A stretch of DNA of 64,000 bases, taken from the NCBI RefSeq assembly GCF_009676955.1, contig NZ_CP045696.1:3057001-3121000 (forward strand), given 5' to 3'. The notes under the pieces are model-generated. The model was not told where the DNA came from and searched no databases. It worked only from the letters and a program-made list of their open reading frames with translations. This DNA comes from Sodaliphilus pleomorphus. Lineage in GTDB: Bacteria > Bacteroidota > Bacteroidia > Bacteroidales > Muribaculaceae. Position numbers and translations under genes: made by a program. This document shows, one piece after another, positions 62,268-64,000 of this stretch (positions are counted from its first letter, which is position 1; every line of letters starts with the position of its first letter).

Positions 62268-62717
62268 TCATTCCTTTCTTTTGCAGGCAGTGAGTTGCTT
62301 AAACTCATTGTAGTCTCTTATGTAGTCGTCTTCGTCGTAGTGCTCCGAGGCGATGACAGCGCACACCGAGCCCGATGAGAAGTTTTCAAGCGTTCGCCAT
62401 ATGCCTGGCACTATGAGTAGCCCCTCGTAAGGCCGGTTGAGCGTAACCGTTAGGCTCTTCACTCCGTCGTCGATAGTTACATCGAAGGCCCCACTTATGG
62501 CCACAATCAACTGGTACAGAGCTTTGTGCGAGTGTCCACCACGTTCAACCCCGCCAGGAATGTCGTAAAGATAGTAGGTGCGCTTGATTTTAAACGGGAT
62601 TTCGTTGCAATCTTCCACTACCGTGAGATTGCCGTTGTCGTGATGGTGCTTTGAGAGCTTGACAAGACGGCACATGTCGATGCTTGAGTTGCTATGTGCG
62701 ATTGCATTATCTGCCAT
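62268..62717 (-). CDS. FdtA/QdtA-like cupin, sugar 3,4-ketoisomerase
   Basis: The 149-residue protein is a small cupin (start could be MCRLVK at residue 15), with GGHSHKALYQLIVAISG at 60-76: His62 and His64 correspond to the active-site His pair of FdtA/QdtA, which isomerise dTDP-4-keto-6-deoxyglucose to the 3-keto form. The cupin strands and SGAFDVTIDDG are as expected. It overlaps the second cupin gene by 11 bases. Confidence 0.8.
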   Translation of the reverse strand: MADNAIAHSNSSIDMCRLVKLSKHHHDNGNLTVVEDCNEIPFKIKRTYYLYDIPGGVERGGHSHKALYQLIVAISGAFDVTIDDGVKSLTVTLNRPYEGLLIVPGIWRTLENFSSGSVCAVIASEHYDEDDYIRDYNEFKQLTACKRKE

Positions 62718-63117
62718 TTTTCAGTAGCTTGAATTCGTTGAAATCTTCTATATAGTCGTCGGCACTGTATTTTTCGCTCGACAACACATATACCACAGCG
62801 TTGGTCGAGAAATTGTCGATCATGCGCCATGTCATGGGAGGCACATACAGACCGTAGTAGCTGCGCGCCATGTGATGGCGGGTCTCGTTGCAGCCGTCGT
62901 TGAGCACCACGTCGAAGCTTCCCGACAGCGCTACAATGAATTCTTCTTGCGTGCGAAAGGCGTGGCCTGTGCGGAATTTGCCCCCAGGCACGTCGTAGAT
63001 CCAGTACACCCGCTTGATGTCGAAGGGCACCTGCTGCCCCCCCTCGATGACCGAAAGGTTGCCGCGAGGGTCGCATATCTTGGGGACGTTCAGTATTTTG
63101 GCTTCCTTATATCCCAT
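62707..63117 (-). CDS. Second FdtA-like cupin with one active-site His replaced
   Basis: The 136-residue paralogue starts [20 protein letters not shown]. In the segment where FdtA-like proteins have His-x-His, it has His52-Ala-Phe54 ([18 protein letters not shown]), so the second His is lost. The strands and [11 protein letters not shown] are otherwise intact. It may not isomerise like its neighbour, and could act on another sugar or as a partner (inference). It overlaps rfbA by 11 bases. Confidence 0.75.
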   Translation of the reverse strand: MGYKEAKILNVPKICDPRGNLSVIEGGQQVPFDIKRVYWIYDVPGGKFRTGHAFRTQEEFIVALSGSFDVVLNDGCNETRHHMARSYYGLYVPPMTWRMIDNFSTNAVVYVLSSEKYSADDYIEDFNEFKLLKNGR

Positions 63118-63991
63118 TGTTTGCCAAGTTTATCAAGTATTGACCATACTGGTTTTTCTTCATGGGCTCGGCCAGCTCAAGCAGCTGCTGGGCATTTATC
63201 CAACCTTTGCGGAACGATATTTCCTCAAGCGAGGCTACTTGCACGCCTTGGCGTTTCACTATGGTTTGGATGAAATTGGAGGCATCGAGCATCGATTCGG
63301 CCGTGCCTGTGTCGAGCCATGCGAAGCCGCGTCCCAGAGTCTGCACGTGCACGCGCCCTTGCTCCAGGTAGGCATTGTTTACCGCGGTGATCTCAAGCTC
63401 ACCACGCGCCGAGGGCTTTATCCCGGCTGCAATCTTGAGCACGTCGTTGGGATAAAAGTACAGTCCTGTGACGGCATAGTTCGACCGCGGATGTGCGGGT
63501 TTCTCCTCGATACCGGTTGCATTGCCGTCGCTGTCAAAGTCGACCACCCCGAAGCGCTCGGGGTCCTTCACCGCGTAGGCAAAGAGAGTGCACACGTTTT
63601 TCTGCTGGGTGCGCTCGACGGCATCGGTGAGCATCTGGGTGAAACTTTGCCCGTAGAAGATGTTGTCGCCCAGCACAAGGCAGGCGTCATCGTCGCCCAC
63701 AAAGTCTCTGCCCAGGATGAAGGCTTGTGCCAATCCTTCGGGCCTGGGTTGCTCGACGTAGCTGAATTTCACTCCCAGTTCCTCGCCGGTGCCCAGAAGG
63801 CGCTTGTAGGCAGGCAGGTCGCTTGGTGTGGAAATTACAAGAATTTCCCGTATTCCTGCGAGCATGAGCACCGAGATGGGGTAGTACACCATCGGCTTGT
63901 CGTAGACGGGTACGAGTTGCTTCGATATCCCCTTGGTGATGGGGTAAAGACGTGTGCCGGAGCCTCCGGCGAGAACTATGCCTTTCATCAT
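63107..63991 (-). CDS. rfbA: Glucose-1-phosphate thymidylyltransferase
   Basis: The 294-residue nucleotidyltransferase makes dTDP-glucose. The start of the reading frame is [21 protein letters not shown], containing the signature loop, with [16 protein letters not shown] near 75, GDNIFYG near 108, and [16 protein letters not shown] near 220. It heads the dTDP-amino-sugar operon and is about 9 bases from the end of the window, so upstream genes are unseen. Confidence 0.95.
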   Translation of the reverse strand: MMKGIVLAGGSGTRLYPITKGISKQLVPVYDKPMVYYPISVLMLAGIREILVISTPSDLPAYKRLLGTGEELGVKFSYVEQPRPEGLAQAFILGRDFVGDDDACLVLGDNIFYGQSFTQMLTDAVERTQQKNVCTLFAYAVKDPERFGVVDFDSDGNATGIEEKPAHPRSNYAVTGLYFYPNDVLKIAAGIKPSARGELEITAVNNAYLEQGRVHVQTLGRGFAWLDTGTAESMLDASNFIQTIVKRQGVQVASLEEISFRKGWINAQQLLELAEPMKKNQYGQYLINLANNGI

Positions 63992-64000
63992 GTGTGTGAA

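Overview
The window looks like a chromosomal segment from a gut-type Bacteroidales bacterium, most likely close to Muribaculaceae or Prevotellaceae (inference; no 16S rRNA is present). The evidence is the -7 promoter motif TAnnTTTG, often with TTG 19-20 bases upstream, starts without obvious Shine-Dalgarno sites, and a gene set of SprA, an ExbB-ExbD-ExbD-TonB module, NqrA-F with NrfHA, GH57/GT4/debranching glycogen genes, DUF4494 and DUF5106. I recognised no rRNA, tRNA, CRISPR array, transposase, phage gene or plasmid function.

Layout. 1-7.7 kb: the 3' end of an outer membrane protein, a second beta-barrel protein, a DUF308 membrane protein, a diacylglycerol-kinase-like lipid kinase, a cca-aroC-ybaK run, a DUF5106 thioredoxin-like protein and tilS. 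8-12.8 kb: a three-gene glycogen/alpha-glucan operon. 12.8-22.9 kb, almost all minus strand: a PatB-type lyase with a DUF3737 protein, a MATE exporter, an OmpA-family protein, transketolase, a glucose/galactose-type MFS permease, YggS and DUF4494. 22.9-28.5 kb: YigZ, acyl-ACP thioesterase, a secreted Cys/His peptidase-like protein, a CpsB-like PHP phosphatase, a zinc-ribbon membrane protein, a cytidylate-kinase-like protein and an unknown exported protein. 28.6-38.7 kb: a respiratory block, nrfHA with resB/ccsA cytochrome c maturation genes, then nqrABCDEF. 38.7-47.2 kb: a Ton energising module, a short zone of broken genes, then a small membrane protein, a PstS-like lipoprotein and a TPR protein. 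47.3-57.6 kb: a dockerin-ended subtilase, ruvA and the giant sprA. 57.6-64 kb: a small conserved protein, a cyclophilin and an M16 peptidase, then, on the minus strand, rfbA, two FdtA-like cupins, an FdtB-like aminotransferase and murI.

How the genes work together. NQR oxidises NADH, reduces quinone and exports Na+; NrfH/NrfA use quinol to reduce nitrite to ammonia, and ResB/CcsA attach the hemes NrfHA need. The Ton module would energise outer-membrane uptake. The rfbA-fdtA-fdtB genes point to a dTDP-3-amino-3,6-dideoxyhexose made for surface glycans, although rfbB and a transacetylase are not in the window.

Most of the window is ordinary core genome. The most unusual points are the broken-gene zone between tonB and the PstS-like gene (a radical-SAM chimera and an ECF sigma factor with a frame-breaking internal deletion), a GH57 protein with Asn at the expected catalytic Asp, a second FdtA-like cupin that lacks one active-site His, a MATE promoter that overlaps the upstream terminator, and a 12-bp palindrome inside a longer inverted repeat upstream of the MFS permease. 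I found no convincing complete new system.
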